A DNA stretch of 5,728 bases from Firmicutes bacterium UBA3906 (lineage in GTDB: Bacteria > Bacillota > Clostridia > Caldicoprobacterales > DTU083), in NCBI GenBank assembly GCA_002391555.1, contig DGFG01000043.1:1-5728 (forward strand), written 5' to 3'. Of the stretch, positions 1-5,728 are shown in pieces. Position numbers and translations under genes: made by a program. How positions within the stretch are numbered: the first letter of the stretch is position 1; the number at the start of each line of letters is the position of its first letter. The notes beneath the pieces were generated by a model. The model was not told where the DNA came from. It made no database searches and worked only from the letters and a program-made list of their open reading frames with translations.

Positions 1-208
1 TTACGATAACCCTTTCGTTGCTTTTTATATCATCCTCTAATCCTATATAGGTTGGGAGCATATCAAGGCTACTGTCCTCTCCTTTTAAGCCTTGTGTCAT
101 ATCCTTTAAAAATTTGTCTAGCTCAATATCAAAATCAATAGCCATAGGATCCATCTTATTTTCCCGTAGAAAATCATATACCTTTTCCCTTATCAAGTTA
201 CTAGCCAT
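1..208 (-). CDS. Hexokinase-family sugar kinase, N-terminal fragment (cut by window edge)
   Basis: Sixty-nine codons are visible from an ATG at 206-208 to the left edge, so the C-terminal bulk of the protein is missing. Residues 33-55 contain a segment FLKDMTQGLKG followed by SSLDMLPTYI. This closely resembles the N-terminal signature of eukaryote-type hexokinases and their bacterial relatives, where a helix ending in M..GL is followed by SSL.MLPT(Y/F). The fragment stops at NERVIV, just where these proteins enter the phosphate-binding strand VIDAGGTN, which lies outside the window. The expected role is ATP-dependent phosphorylation of a hexose in the cytoplasm, feeding glycolysis. A strong Shine-Dalgarno sequence (GAGAGGGGAG, 220-229) lies 11 bases before the ATG. 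It is divergent from the pseudouridine synthase gene. The call rests on one motif, because the catalytic part is not visible. Confidence 0.7.
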   Translation of the reverse strand, partial: MASNLIREKVYDFLRENKMDPMAIDFDIELDKFLKDMTQGLKGEDSSLDMLPTYIGLEDDIKSNERVIV

Positions 209-271
209 GCTTTATATTACTCCCCTCTCAAATTGTCTTTATTATATGGTTTTAGTAAAAGTTCAACTTAA

Positions 272-299
272 ATTATATAATAATGTCTAGATATTGCAA
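272..299 (-). promoter_or_regulatory. Candidate sigma-A promoter for the hexokinase-family gene
   Basis: Read on the minus strand, TTGCAA (294-299) is followed after 16 bases by a perfect TATAAT (272-277). This would start transcription about 55-60 bases before the ATG. A second perfect minus-strand TATAAT lies at 241-246, but its best -35 (TTGAAC, 261-266) is only 14 bases away, which is too short. The same AT-rich block carries a plus-strand TATAAT at 276-281 without a convincing -35, so overlapping divergent promoters are possible. Confidence 0.4.
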
Positions 300-407
300 C
301 AAACAATTGGCCACAGCCATTTTGTTGATATATGATAACTAAAGCCTAATAGGGACCGGCTACATACCAGAGCCCATATATGCTAAAATGGTATGAGATA
401 GAAGGCT
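297..407 (+). other. Two potential stem-loops upstream of the pseudouridine synthase gene
   Basis: The first hairpin pairs CAACAAA (297-303) with TTTGTTG (321-327), and an inner TGGC/GCCA stem (308-311 with 316-319) closes a CACA loop. The second pairs CATACCA (363-369) with TGGTATG (389-395), optionally enclosed by AGCCT (343-347) with AGGCT (403-407). A competing GGCT/AGCC pairing (358-361 with 371-374) overlaps the second stem. Neither hairpin is followed by a U tract, so these are not simple terminators. If transcription starts near the plus-strand TATAAT at 276-281, both would lie in a leader of about 145 bases ending at the ribosome binding site AGGAG (420-424). A later start, from TATGAT at 331-336, would leave out the first. 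I do not recognise a known riboswitch class. Confidence 0.3.
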
Positions 408-431
408 AATAAAGGCGGTAGGAGCTAGCAT

Positions 432-1322
432 ATGTATTTTAAGTACCAGGTTGATGAAAAAAACAGTGGCAGTACTGTGATGAATATATGTATGAACAAA
501 TTTGGTTTTTCTAAAAACCTAATTAAAAGGCTAAAGGTTGATGGCAGGGTCCTTTGCAACGGCTTACCTGTTTTTATGCCCCATATGGTCAAGGCCCAAG
601 ACCTGATAGAGGTATATCTAGACTTTAAGGAATCCTCTGAAAATATTGTGCCTAAACAGATGGACCTAAACATCCTTTATGAGGATAATGCCCTTATAGC
701 TCTAGACAAGCCAGCGGGCATAATCACCCACCCTGTCAATAACAATTTATATGATACTATAGCAAATGGATTAGTCTATTACTTTCAAAGCAAGGGCGAG
801 AAAATAAAGGTCCGGCCAGTTAGCAGGCTAGACAAGGATACATCAGGCATAATTGTTTTTGCAAAAAATCAGTTTATCCAGGACAGGTTAGTAAAACAGA
901 TGCACAAAAAGACCTATCGAAAAAAATACATAGGGATAGTTGAGGGCTGCCCCGATAAGGATGAGGCCACAATAGAGCTACCCATCGCACGGGTCCCTGG
1001 CTCTACCATGCTTCGTATGATATCAGAAGATGGTGCCCCCTGCATAACCCACTATAGGACCATTGAAAGGTTTGATAATGCTGCTATGCTTTGCTTTAGC
1101 CTGGAAACTGGGCGAACCCATCAAATAAGGGTCCACTGCAAGGCACTAGGCCACCCACTAATTGGAGACAGTCTATACTCAGCTACTCCTACTAGCCTTA
1201 TCAATAGGCAGGCACTACACTCCCATTTTACAAGCTTTATCCATCCTGTAAGCAAGGACAGAATAAAGATAGAATCAAAGCTAGCACAGGATATGATCAC
1301 ACTGCAAGAGAGGCTAAAATAA
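432..1322 (+). CDS. RluA-family 23S rRNA/tRNA pseudouridine synthase
   Basis: This 296-residue cytoplasmic enzyme should convert specific uridines in ribosomal or transfer RNA to pseudouridine. Residues about 12-64 fit an S4 RNA-binding domain (NLIKRLKVDGRVLCNG), and the catalytic domain follows. DKPAGIITHP (92-101) is the conserved entry motif. RPVSRLDKDTSG (128-139) holds the catalytic aspartate, D134. LETGRTHQIRVH (224-235) and GHPLIGDSLY (240-249) complete the set. The residue before RLD is Ser, where His or Asn is common. Length and domain order are normal for RluA/RluD-type enzymes. The substrate site cannot be told from sequence alone, so no gene symbol is given. The ATG has AGGAG 7 bases upstream. 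The gene stands alone, divergent from the hexokinase fragment and convergent with the metallo-hydrolase. Confidence 0.93.
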   Translation: MYFKYQVDEKNSGSTVMNICMNKFGFSKNLIKRLKVDGRVLCNGLPVFMPHMVKAQDLIEVYLDFKESSENIVPKQMDLNILYEDNALIALDKPAGIITHPVNNNLYDTIANGLVYYFQSKGEKIKVRPVSRLDKDTSGIIVFAKNQFIQDRLVKQMHKKTYRKKYIGIVEGCPDKDEATIELPIARVPGSTMLRMISEDGAPCITHYRTIERFDNAAMLCFSLETGRTHQIRVHCKALGHPLIGDSLYSATPTSLINRQALHSHFTSFIHPVSKDRIKIESKLAQDMITLQERLK

Positions 1323-1324
1323 AT

Positions 1325-1340
1325 AAGGCCTAGCCTTTTA
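1325..1340. terminator. Small bidirectional hairpin between convergent genes
   Basis: AAGGC (1325-1329), a 3-base loop and GCCTT (1333-1337) form a 5-bp stem. TTTTATAT follows it on the plus strand, and ATTTATTTT follows it on the minus strand. On the plus strand, AGGCTA at 1311-1316, inside the synthase gene end, can instead pair with TAGCCT (1331-1336). The 22-bp gap between two convergent stop codons is where a shared terminator is expected, but the stem is short. Confidence 0.45.
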
Positions 1341-1344
1341 TATC

Positions 1345-2163
1345 TTAGAACTCTAGCTCTATACCGTCATAGGCAGCAATAAATCCATTCTCCTTTGCTA
1401 GCCTTTCAAAGTCTTCATGGATAAGTCGACTATTATGGTTTAGATGGGTAAGTAGCACCTGGCTTTTATTATCTACACAGGCTAGGTCCCTCAAGCTCTC
1501 TACTAGATCTATATTATCATTTATGTTCATATGGTAAGGGCCTGCTGGCTCAAAGCCAGAATTGGAGTCAAGTATCAGGCAATCAAAGTATAAACCTGCC
1601 ATAGCCTCAAGGCTCTCTGCTAGAAAGGGACCAGAATCTGTCCCATAGAGCAGTCTCTTGCCTCCCGACTCAATAATATATATAAAGGACTCCATATCCT
1701 CCCCGCCATGGTTTGCTGGAAGGGGAATAAGTTTAAGCTCGCCAACCTTATACTGGTTAAAGGCCTTGAGCCTATGGACCCTAACATACTTGTCCTCTAT
1801 GGGAGGTGAGAGCTTATTATACTTTTCTACAACCGAACTAGGACCATATATATTTAAAGGATAATCCGTAGGAGCCAGGTTAAAAGGTGGACACCTATGG
1901 TTTAGCTCAAAGGGATAGAAATGGTCCTCATGGGCATGGGTTATGATAGCATGCTCTATCTTTCCAAGGTTAACATTATGCACTACAGTGTGATAATAGG
2001 TATCCTGAGGAAAGTCAATTAAGTATTTATCATTTAAAAGGGCCTGGTTACGACTCTTTAGGTCCTTGCCCCCCTTTTCCCTAGCATACTCACATATCTT
2101 GCAAGAGCAAAAACCCGCTGGAATACCCTCAGAAGCCCCTGTCCCTAAAAGTTTAACCTTCAT
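1345..2163 (-). CDS. PhnP-like metallo-beta-lactamase-fold hydrolase
   Basis: This 272-residue protein has the metallo-beta-lactamase signature HAHEDH (H76, H78, D80, H81). Later candidate metal ligands are H152 (PANHGG), D176 (GTDSG) and H240 (LTHLNH). The N-terminus GTGASEGIPAGFCSCKIC (residues 7-24) gives a Cx1Cx2C set (C19, C21, C24). Together with H243 this matches the extra structural zinc site of PhnP, the phosphoribosyl 1,2-cyclic phosphate phosphodiesterase. The C-terminal AAYDGIELEF also resembles the PhnP ending. A cytoplasmic phosphodiesterase acting on a cyclic phosphate is therefore a reasonable guess. No carbon-phosphorus lyase genes are present here, so the substrate is unknown. 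The start ATG has AAGGGAG (2174-2180) 10 bases upstream. It is convergent with the pseudouridine synthase and divergent from the hydrogenase. Confidence 0.85.
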   Translation of the reverse strand: MKVKLLGTGASEGIPAGFCSCKICEYAREKGGKDLKSRNQALLNDKYLIDFPQDTYYHTVVHNVNLGKIEHAIITHAHEDHFYPFELNHRCPPFNLAPTDYPLNIYGPSSVVEKYNKLSPPIEDKYVRVHRLKAFNQYKVGELKLIPLPANHGGEDMESFIYIIESGGKRLLYGTDSGPFLAESLEAMAGLYFDCLILDSNSGFEPAGPYHMNINDNIDLVESLRDLACVDNKSQVLLTHLNHNSRLIHEDFERLAKENGFIAAYDGIELEF

Positions 2164-2215
2164 AAAATAATCACTCCCTTTTTCTTAGCCCAGCCAAAGC
2201 TAGCTATGTTATTAC

Positions 2216-2244
2216 ATTATATAACCAAATAGGGCCTATTTCCA
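2216..2244 (-). promoter_or_regulatory. Candidate promoter for the PhnP-like hydrolase gene
   Basis: On the minus strand, TGGAAA (2239-2244) and a perfect TATAAT (2216-2221) are separated by exactly 17 bases. Transcription would start near 2209, giving a leader of about 46 bases that contains the AAGGGAG ribosome binding site. A 15-bp palindrome overlaps the spacer and the -35 box. Confidence 0.45.
2227..2241. promoter_or_regulatory. 15-bp palindrome, possible operator
   Basis: AAATAGG and CCTATTT are perfect inverted arms around a single central G. The element lies in the spacer of the hydrolase promoter and touches its -35 box, where a bound repressor would block RNA polymerase. It is also about 75 bases upstream of the hydrogenase -10, so one regulator could affect both directions. 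It does not match a regulator site that I can name. Confidence 0.35.
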
Positions 2245-2313
2245 TACAAGCTTGCCAAGGAATTTTACACTTAAAATATAAAATTTTCCTATCTACATCA
2301 AACTTTGCCTTTG

Positions 2314-2322
2314 TGCTATAAT
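2314..2322 (+). promoter_or_regulatory. Extended -10 promoter for the hydrogenase gene
   Basis: TGCTATAAT is a perfect extended -10 element (TG at 2314-2315, TATAAT at 2317-2322). No good -35 lies 16-18 bases upstream; the closest is TACATC at 2294-2299. This is typical of extended -10 promoters or of activator-dependent ones. Transcription would begin near 2329. Confidence 0.5.
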
Positions 2323-2371
2323 AATAAAACAAGAAGGACAAAGCAGGAAAAATAATGCTTAAGGCAGATAT

Positions 2372-2379
2372 GAGGGTGA
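2372..2379 (+). promoter_or_regulatory. Ribosome binding site favouring the ATG at 2385
   Basis: GAGGGTGA ends 5 bases before the ATG at 2385, and its GGTGA part matches the 16S rRNA complement AGGAGGTGATC at good spacing. An upstream in-frame ATG at 2355 has only AGGA (2345-2348), 6 bases away. The two starts are close in quality, so this decides the start only by preference. Confidence 0.5.
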
Positions 2380-2384
2380 CATTT

Positions 2385-3773
2385 ATGAAGGAGCAATACA
2401 TTAATTTTACACTGAAACGAATGTATATCTTTAATGAGCTGGTAAAGCGCTATTGGAGTGGCAAACTAAACACCAAAGAAGACCTAAATGAGCTAGCCGA
2501 CCATATAAAGACCAAGTATGGCTTTGAGGACAGTGAGATGACCTTTATCAAGGACCATATCAGGATTGCAATGGGCCAAGAGCCAAAGGGCGATGCAGAC
2601 TTTAGTGATGAGCTAGACTTTATTAAAAACTCTGAAAGGGTTAAGGGTCCAGTAGTTGCAAAGGTTGCAGGCCCTTGTGATTTTTGTGAAAGAGAGGACT
2701 GCCAATGCCAGGTAGCCAGGTACGAGACCGACATCTACAGGCGGTCCAAGGGTCCTGTTATTCAGGACGGCAAGTGCCTAAGCTGTGGCCGGTGCGTTAG
2801 CTCCTGTGATTTTGGTGGCGTAGCTGACAAGATTGAGTTTTTACCTGTTGTTGACCTATTAAAGGACAAGGATACACCTGTATTTGCTGCAGTAGCACCT
2901 GCAATAACTGGTCAATTTGGCGAGGATGTTTCCATGGGCCAGCTTAGGACTGCCTTCAAGCTCATGGGTTTTGAGGATATGATAGAGGTTGCTATGTTTG
3001 CTGACATCCTCACTATCAAAGAGGCTATTGAGTTTAACGACCGTATTAAAACAGAAGAGGACTTTTTCCTGACCAGCTGTTGCTGTCCTGTCTGGTTTAA
3101 CATGGTAAAGAAATCCTACCCGGAAATTAGAAACCATATGTCACTATCCGTTTCTCCAATGATAGCAGCAGGTAGAATCTTAAAAAGGCTTTATCAAAAC
3201 GCCAAGGTTGTCTTTATCGCACCCTGTATAGCAAAAAAGGCTGAGTACAAAGATCCTGAGCTAGTAGGGGCAATCGACTATGTGGTAAACTTTAGAGAGC
3301 TAAAGGAAGTATTCGATGCCCTAGAAATTGATCTTAGCCAGTTAGCTCCTGACGACAAGGACCAGGCCTCAATGGGAGGCAGGCTATATGCTAGAACCGG
3401 TGGTGTTTCTTTCTCTGTTAAAACCATTGTCAACAGGTTCCACCCCGAGAGGGTAATAAAGCTAAAGGCTAAAAAGGTTGATGGGGTCAAAAAATGCAAG
3501 GAGATCCTAGACAGGCTAAACAGGGGAGAAAAGTTAGACGCCAACTTTGTTGAAGGCATGGGCTGTATAGGTGGTTGTGTTGGAGGGCCCAGGACCAATA
3601 TTAGCCGCGAAGAGGCTACCGAGTTTGTTAATGAATATGGAGAGGACTCTTTTATCCTAACCCCCTTTGACAATCAAAATATCTTAAAGATTTTTAACCA
3701 GATTGGTATAGATAGTATGGAAGAGCTGCTTGAAAATGAAGAAATGGACAAGATGCTAACCAGGGATTTTTAA
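2385..3773 (+). CDS. [FeFe]-hydrogenase, group B-like, monomeric
   Basis: A 462-residue iron hydrogenase that should reduce protons to H2, or oxidise H2, in the cytoplasm. Positions here are from ATG 2385; the ATG at 2355 would add ten residues. Residues 1-85 are helical, with no known domain. An iron-sulfur region follows: C98, C101, C106, C108 (Cx2Cx4CxC), then C131, C134, C137, C141 (Cx2Cx2Cx3C). The H-cluster domain has all three motifs: TSCCCPVW (230-237), APCIAKKAE (279-287) and EGMGCIGGC (390-398). These supply the four cysteine ligands. An extra Cys in the first motif, and Ala for the usual Met before PC in the second, fit the group B clade as I recall it. The HydB/HydC-type partners and PAS sensor domains of other groups are absent. 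Ferredoxin is the likely electron partner (inference). No HydE, HydF or HydG maturase gene is nearby. Confidence 0.9.
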   Translation: MKEQYINFTLKRMYIFNELVKRYWSGKLNTKEDLNELADHIKTKYGFEDSEMTFIKDHIRIAMGQEPKGDADFSDELDFIKNSERVKGPVVAKVAGPCDFCEREDCQCQVARYETDIYRRSKGPVIQDGKCLSCGRCVSSCDFGGVADKIEFLPVVDLLKDKDTPVFAAVAPAITGQFGEDVSMGQLRTAFKLMGFEDMIEVAMFADILTIKEAIEFNDRIKTEEDFFLTSCCCPVWFNMVKKSYPEIRNHMSLSVSPMIAAGRILKRLYQNAKVVFIAPCIAKKAEYKDPELVGAIDYVVNFRELKEVFDALEIDLSQLAPDDKDQASMGGRLYARTGGVSFSVKTIVNRFHPERVIKLKAKKVDGVKKCKEILDRLNRGEKLDANFVEGMGCIGGCVGGPRTNISREEATEFVNEYGEDSFILTPFDNQNILKIFNQIGIDSMEELLENEEMDKMLTRDF

Positions 3774-3808
3774 ACAGGTCCCAAAATCTAAAGAAGGCTA
3801 TACATAAA

Positions 3809-3841
3809 AAAGGCTGTGCCCCCACATAGGACACAGCTTTT
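3809..3841. terminator. Strong bidirectional intrinsic terminator
   Basis: AAAGGCTGTG (3809-3818) pairs with CACAGCTTTT (3832-3841) in a 10-bp stem with one G-U pair. An extra CC/GG pairing near the loop is possible. On the plus strand it ends in TTTTCTT and would stop hydrogenase transcription 36 bases after its stop codon. On the minus strand the stem is followed by TTTTTTATG, which suits the convergent proS gene. Confidence 0.85.
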
Positions 3842-3868
3842 CTTATGCTAATTTGCTTAACATGTTAA

Positions 3869-5563
3869 CTATTTTAGCAGGCTGCTTACCTCAGCTTCAA
3901 CATCCTCTAGGGCCACCTGCTTCTTTATTGACTTGTCTCGAGTTACTATCTCAACCTGACCATTTTCAATGTTACGCTTGCTAACTATGATTCTAACTGG
4001 TATACCAAGTAGGTCCGCATCAGCAAACTGTACGCCCGCTGCTGCCCCCCTATCATCTAATATTACCTCATAGTTCTTACCAAGCCTTTCATATAGGTCA
4101 AAGCCTGCATTTTTTACCTCTTCTATTGTATTGTTTAACATACAGATATGGACCTGCCAGGGGGCTACTGATTTGGGCCAGATGGGTCCATACTCATCAT
4201 GGTTATCCTCAATAATGCAGGCCAGGAGTCGGCCTACACCAATCCCATAGCAACCCATGATAGGGGTCTTTTGCTTGCCATCCTCATCGGTATAAGTCAT
4301 ATTCATAGACTCACTATAGGTTGTCCCTAGCTGGAATATGTTACCTACCTCAACCCCCCTGCTTACCCTGAGCGTATTGCCACACTCTATGCAGTAGTCA
4401 CCTTCATCTACAGTGGCCACATCAACAAATTCCTTTACATCAAGGTCCCTTGCTAGGCTAAGACCTTTAAGATGGTAATCCTCCTCATTAGCCCCACATA
4501 CTAGGTTAGTCTCACCTTCTAGAGACTTATCATATACCACTTGTATATCTTTTGTGTCTAATCCTTTTGGTCCTATATATCCAAATACTAGGTCGACATC
4601 TTCTGATTCTGTTAGCGGGTAGATATCAACACCTACGTGTTTACTAAGCTTTAGTTCATTTACCTGCTTGTCTCCCCTAATAAACACAAGTACAGTCTTT
4701 TCATTGTCTGCCCTGAAAAAGACCGAGGCCTTCATGGTTTGATACTCTTTTACTCCCAAGAATTTAGCTAAACTCTCAATATCCTTAACCCCTGGAGTAT
4801 GGACCTTTTCAATTTCTTGCTCTGCTAATGGATCCCGTTTTATCCTTGACTTTGCAACGTCCATATTGGACTTATAGCCGCAGGAGTCACATAAAACTAT
4901 GGTGTCCTCTCCCCCATCAGATAGATACATAAACTCATGGGCAACCTTTCCACCCATCATGCCAGTATCAGACTGTATACCGATGACGTTTTTAAGCCCC
5001 GCTCTCTCATATATCCGCATATAGGACTCATAAACCCTATCATAATAGGCTTCCAGGTCCTCCTGGCTCCTATGAAATGAATAGGCATCCTTCATAGTGA
5101 ACTCACGGACCCTAATAAGACCGCCCCTTGCCCTTGGCTCATCTCTGAATTTGGTCTGTATTTGATATATCATAAAGGGGTATTTTGTGTAGGACTTGGC
5201 CTCACCCCTAGCTAGGTGAACCGCTGCCTCCTCATGAGTCATACCTAGTACCATCTCATGGTCAGCCCTGTCCCTAAACCTTAGAAGCTCAGACCCAACT
5301 GACTCATAACGTCCAGATTCCTTCCACAGGTCAGCAGGTAAAACAACAGGAAATAGTACCTCCTGCCCATCTACTTTATCCATTTCCTCTCTTATAATTG
5401 CTTCTATTTTTTGAGTTACTCTCTTTGCCGGCATAAGTAATGAAAATATCCCATTTGCCACCTGGCGGATATAGCCGCCCCTTAGCAAAAATATATGGCT
5501 ATCTAGAAAGGCCTCTGAGGGCTTTTCCTTAAACCTTTCTCCTAAAAGCTTACTTAACAGCAT
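3869..5563 (-). CDS. proS: Prolyl-tRNA synthetase, bacterial type with editing domain
   Basis: This class II synthetase charges tRNA-Pro with proline in the cytoplasm. All 564 residues are present, a normal length for the bacterial-type enzyme. Motif 1 lies around residues 64-86 (GQEVLFPVVLPADLW). Motif 2 is FRDEPRARGG (139-148) with REFTMKDAYSF (153-163), and motif 3 is GCYGIGVGRLL (437-447). Between motifs 2 and 3 is the INS insertion (about 240-385), which hydrolyses mischarged Ala-tRNA-Pro. K278 in TMKASVFF is the likely match to the essential editing lysine K279 of the E. coli enzyme. CxxC pairs at 225/228 and 391/394 flank the insertion, as is common in the family. The anticodon-binding domain runs from about 468 to 560. 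The ATG has AAGGGAG (5574-5580) 10 bases upstream. No T-box leader is visible upstream. The gene is convergent with the hydrogenase. Confidence 0.97.
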   Translation of the reverse strand: MLLSKLLGERFKEKPSEAFLDSHIFLLRGGYIRQVANGIFSLLMPAKRVTQKIEAIIREEMDKVDGQEVLFPVVLPADLWKESGRYESVGSELLRFRDRADHEMVLGMTHEEAAVHLARGEAKSYTKYPFMIYQIQTKFRDEPRARGGLIRVREFTMKDAYSFHRSQEDLEAYYDRVYESYMRIYERAGLKNVIGIQSDTGMMGGKVAHEFMYLSDGGEDTIVLCDSCGYKSNMDVAKSRIKRDPLAEQEIEKVHTPGVKDIESLAKFLGVKEYQTMKASVFFRADNEKTVLVFIRGDKQVNELKLSKHVGVDIYPLTESEDVDLVFGYIGPKGLDTKDIQVVYDKSLEGETNLVCGANEEDYHLKGLSLARDLDVKEFVDVATVDEGDYCIECGNTLRVSRGVEVGNIFQLGTTYSESMNMTYTDEDGKQKTPIMGCYGIGVGRLLACIIEDNHDEYGPIWPKSVAPWQVHICMLNNTIEEVKNAGFDLYERLGKNYEVILDDRGAAAGVQFADADLLGIPVRIIVSKRNIENGQVEIVTRDKSIKKQVALEDVEAEVSSLLK

Positions 5564-5624
5564 CTAATAAAAACTCCCTTCAGCATAAAACAGTATTAGA
5601 GTTATTATATAATATAATTGATTA

Positions 5625-5728
5625 TTATGGTAGTCCTATACTTCTTTCATCTTCTTTGTCCATAGCTAGTTTAAGAGAAAGAGCTATCTTCCCCCATTGA
5701 GTGAAATAATGAAATGAAAAAACAAGCA
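5625..5728 (-). CDS. Possible C-terminal end of an unidentified gene upstream of proS
   Basis: One minus-strand frame is open from the right edge (codons from 5726 down) for 33 codons to a TAA at 5625-5627. The other two minus frames close sooner. It would end in LKLAMDKEDERSIGLP, a charged, protein-like tail whose CTA and ATA codons fit the neighbouring genes. If real, the gene would lie 61 bases upstream of proS on the same strand and might be co-transcribed with it. I do not recognise the family. Thirty-three open codons can arise by chance, and the candidate proS promoter lies inside this frame, so the call is weak. Confidence 0.3.
   Translation of the reverse strand, partial: LVFSFHYFTQWGKIALSLKLAMDKEDERSIGLP
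5635..5662 (-). promoter_or_regulatory. Weak candidate promoter for proS
   Basis: On the minus strand, TGGACA (5657-5662, 5 of 6 to consensus) is followed after 16 bases by TATAGG (5635-5640, 4 of 6). Nearer the gene, an AT-rich block at 5604-5618 contains a perfect minus-strand TATAAT (5604-5609) without a matching -35. Either could drive proS. The choice depends on whether an upstream gene ends at 5625. Confidence 0.25.

Noticed and set aside
322..342. Rex-like redox operator, TTGTTGA and ATAACTA half-sites
   Set aside because: The half-sites are 6 bases apart, whereas the clostridial Rex consensus as I know it has 4, and three of fourteen positions mismatch. It also lies far from the hydrogenase promoter.
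425..673. Minus-strand 82-codon frame opposite the start of the pseudouridine synthase gene
   Set aside because: It is antisense to the S4 domain of a confidently assigned gene and has no supporting signal.
2204..2401. Minus-strand 65-codon frame across the hydrogenase upstream region
   Set aside because: It overlaps the hydrogenase start and both candidate promoters, and its AT-rich composition gives a meaningless hydrophobic peptide without a clear ribosome binding site.
2859..3137. Minus-strand open frames inside the hydrogenase gene (also at 2450-2734 and 3278-3673)
   Set aside because: They lie opposite a well-supported gene, have no ribosome binding site or recognisable motif, and read as reverse-strand shadows.
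5662..5687. Hairpin ATAGCT/AGCTAT upstream of proS
   Set aside because: It is a 6-bp stem with a 14-base loop and no U tract on either strand, within the range expected by chance. It also lies in a possible coding frame.
5564..5728. T-box riboswitch upstream of proS
   Set aside because: Aminoacyl-tRNA synthetase genes in Firmicutes often carry one, but neither the T-box core (AGGGTGGNACCGCG) nor an antiterminator/terminator pair is present on the minus strand here.
5714..5728. Plus-strand ATG beginning MKKQA at the right edge
   Set aside because: Only five codons are visible, with no good ribosome binding site before them, so a divergent gene cannot be supported.

Overview
The window looks like chromosomal housekeeping DNA from a low-GC, strictly anaerobic Firmicute (Clostridia/Tissierellia-like). 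The signs are an [FeFe]-hydrogenase, frequent AGG, ATA and CTA codons, AT-rich intergenic DNA with TATAAT boxes, and strong purine-rich ribosome binding sites (AAGGGAG, GAGGGGAG). The genus cannot be fixed from the sequence. I see no mobile element, CRISPR array, tRNA or rRNA.

Layout from left to right: (1) 1-208, minus strand: the first 69 codons of a hexokinase-family sugar kinase that runs off the left edge. (2) 209-431: a divergent intergenic region with a good minus-strand promoter and two stem-loops that could form a structured leader for the next gene. (3) 432-1322, plus: an RluA-family pseudouridine synthase with an S4 domain. (4) 1345-2163, minus: a PhnP-like metallo-beta-lactamase-fold hydrolase, convergent with the synthase across a 22-bp gap holding a small hairpin. 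(5) 2164-2384: a second divergent control region with a promoter for each side and a perfect 15-bp palindrome inside the hydrolase promoter spacer. (6) 2385-3773, plus: a stand-alone [FeFe]-hydrogenase with group B-like H-cluster motifs (TSCCCPVW, APCIAKKAE, EGMGCIGGC) and an unusual N-terminal iron-sulfur cysteine pattern. (7) 3809-3841: a strong bidirectional terminator. (8) 3869-5563, minus: full-length bacterial prolyl-tRNA synthetase with its editing insertion. (9) 5564-5728: the proS upstream region, which may include the last 33 codons of another minus-strand gene.

The genes do not form one pathway. They alternate in convergent and divergent pairs, so most are probably transcribed alone. 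RNA modification and tRNA charging serve translation, hexokinase feeds glycolysis, and the hydrogenase would handle reductant from fermentation, presumably with ferredoxin. The least ordinary element is the hydrogenase: its family is poorly characterised and it sits without maturation genes or NADH-linked partner subunits. I found no convincing new multi-gene system.
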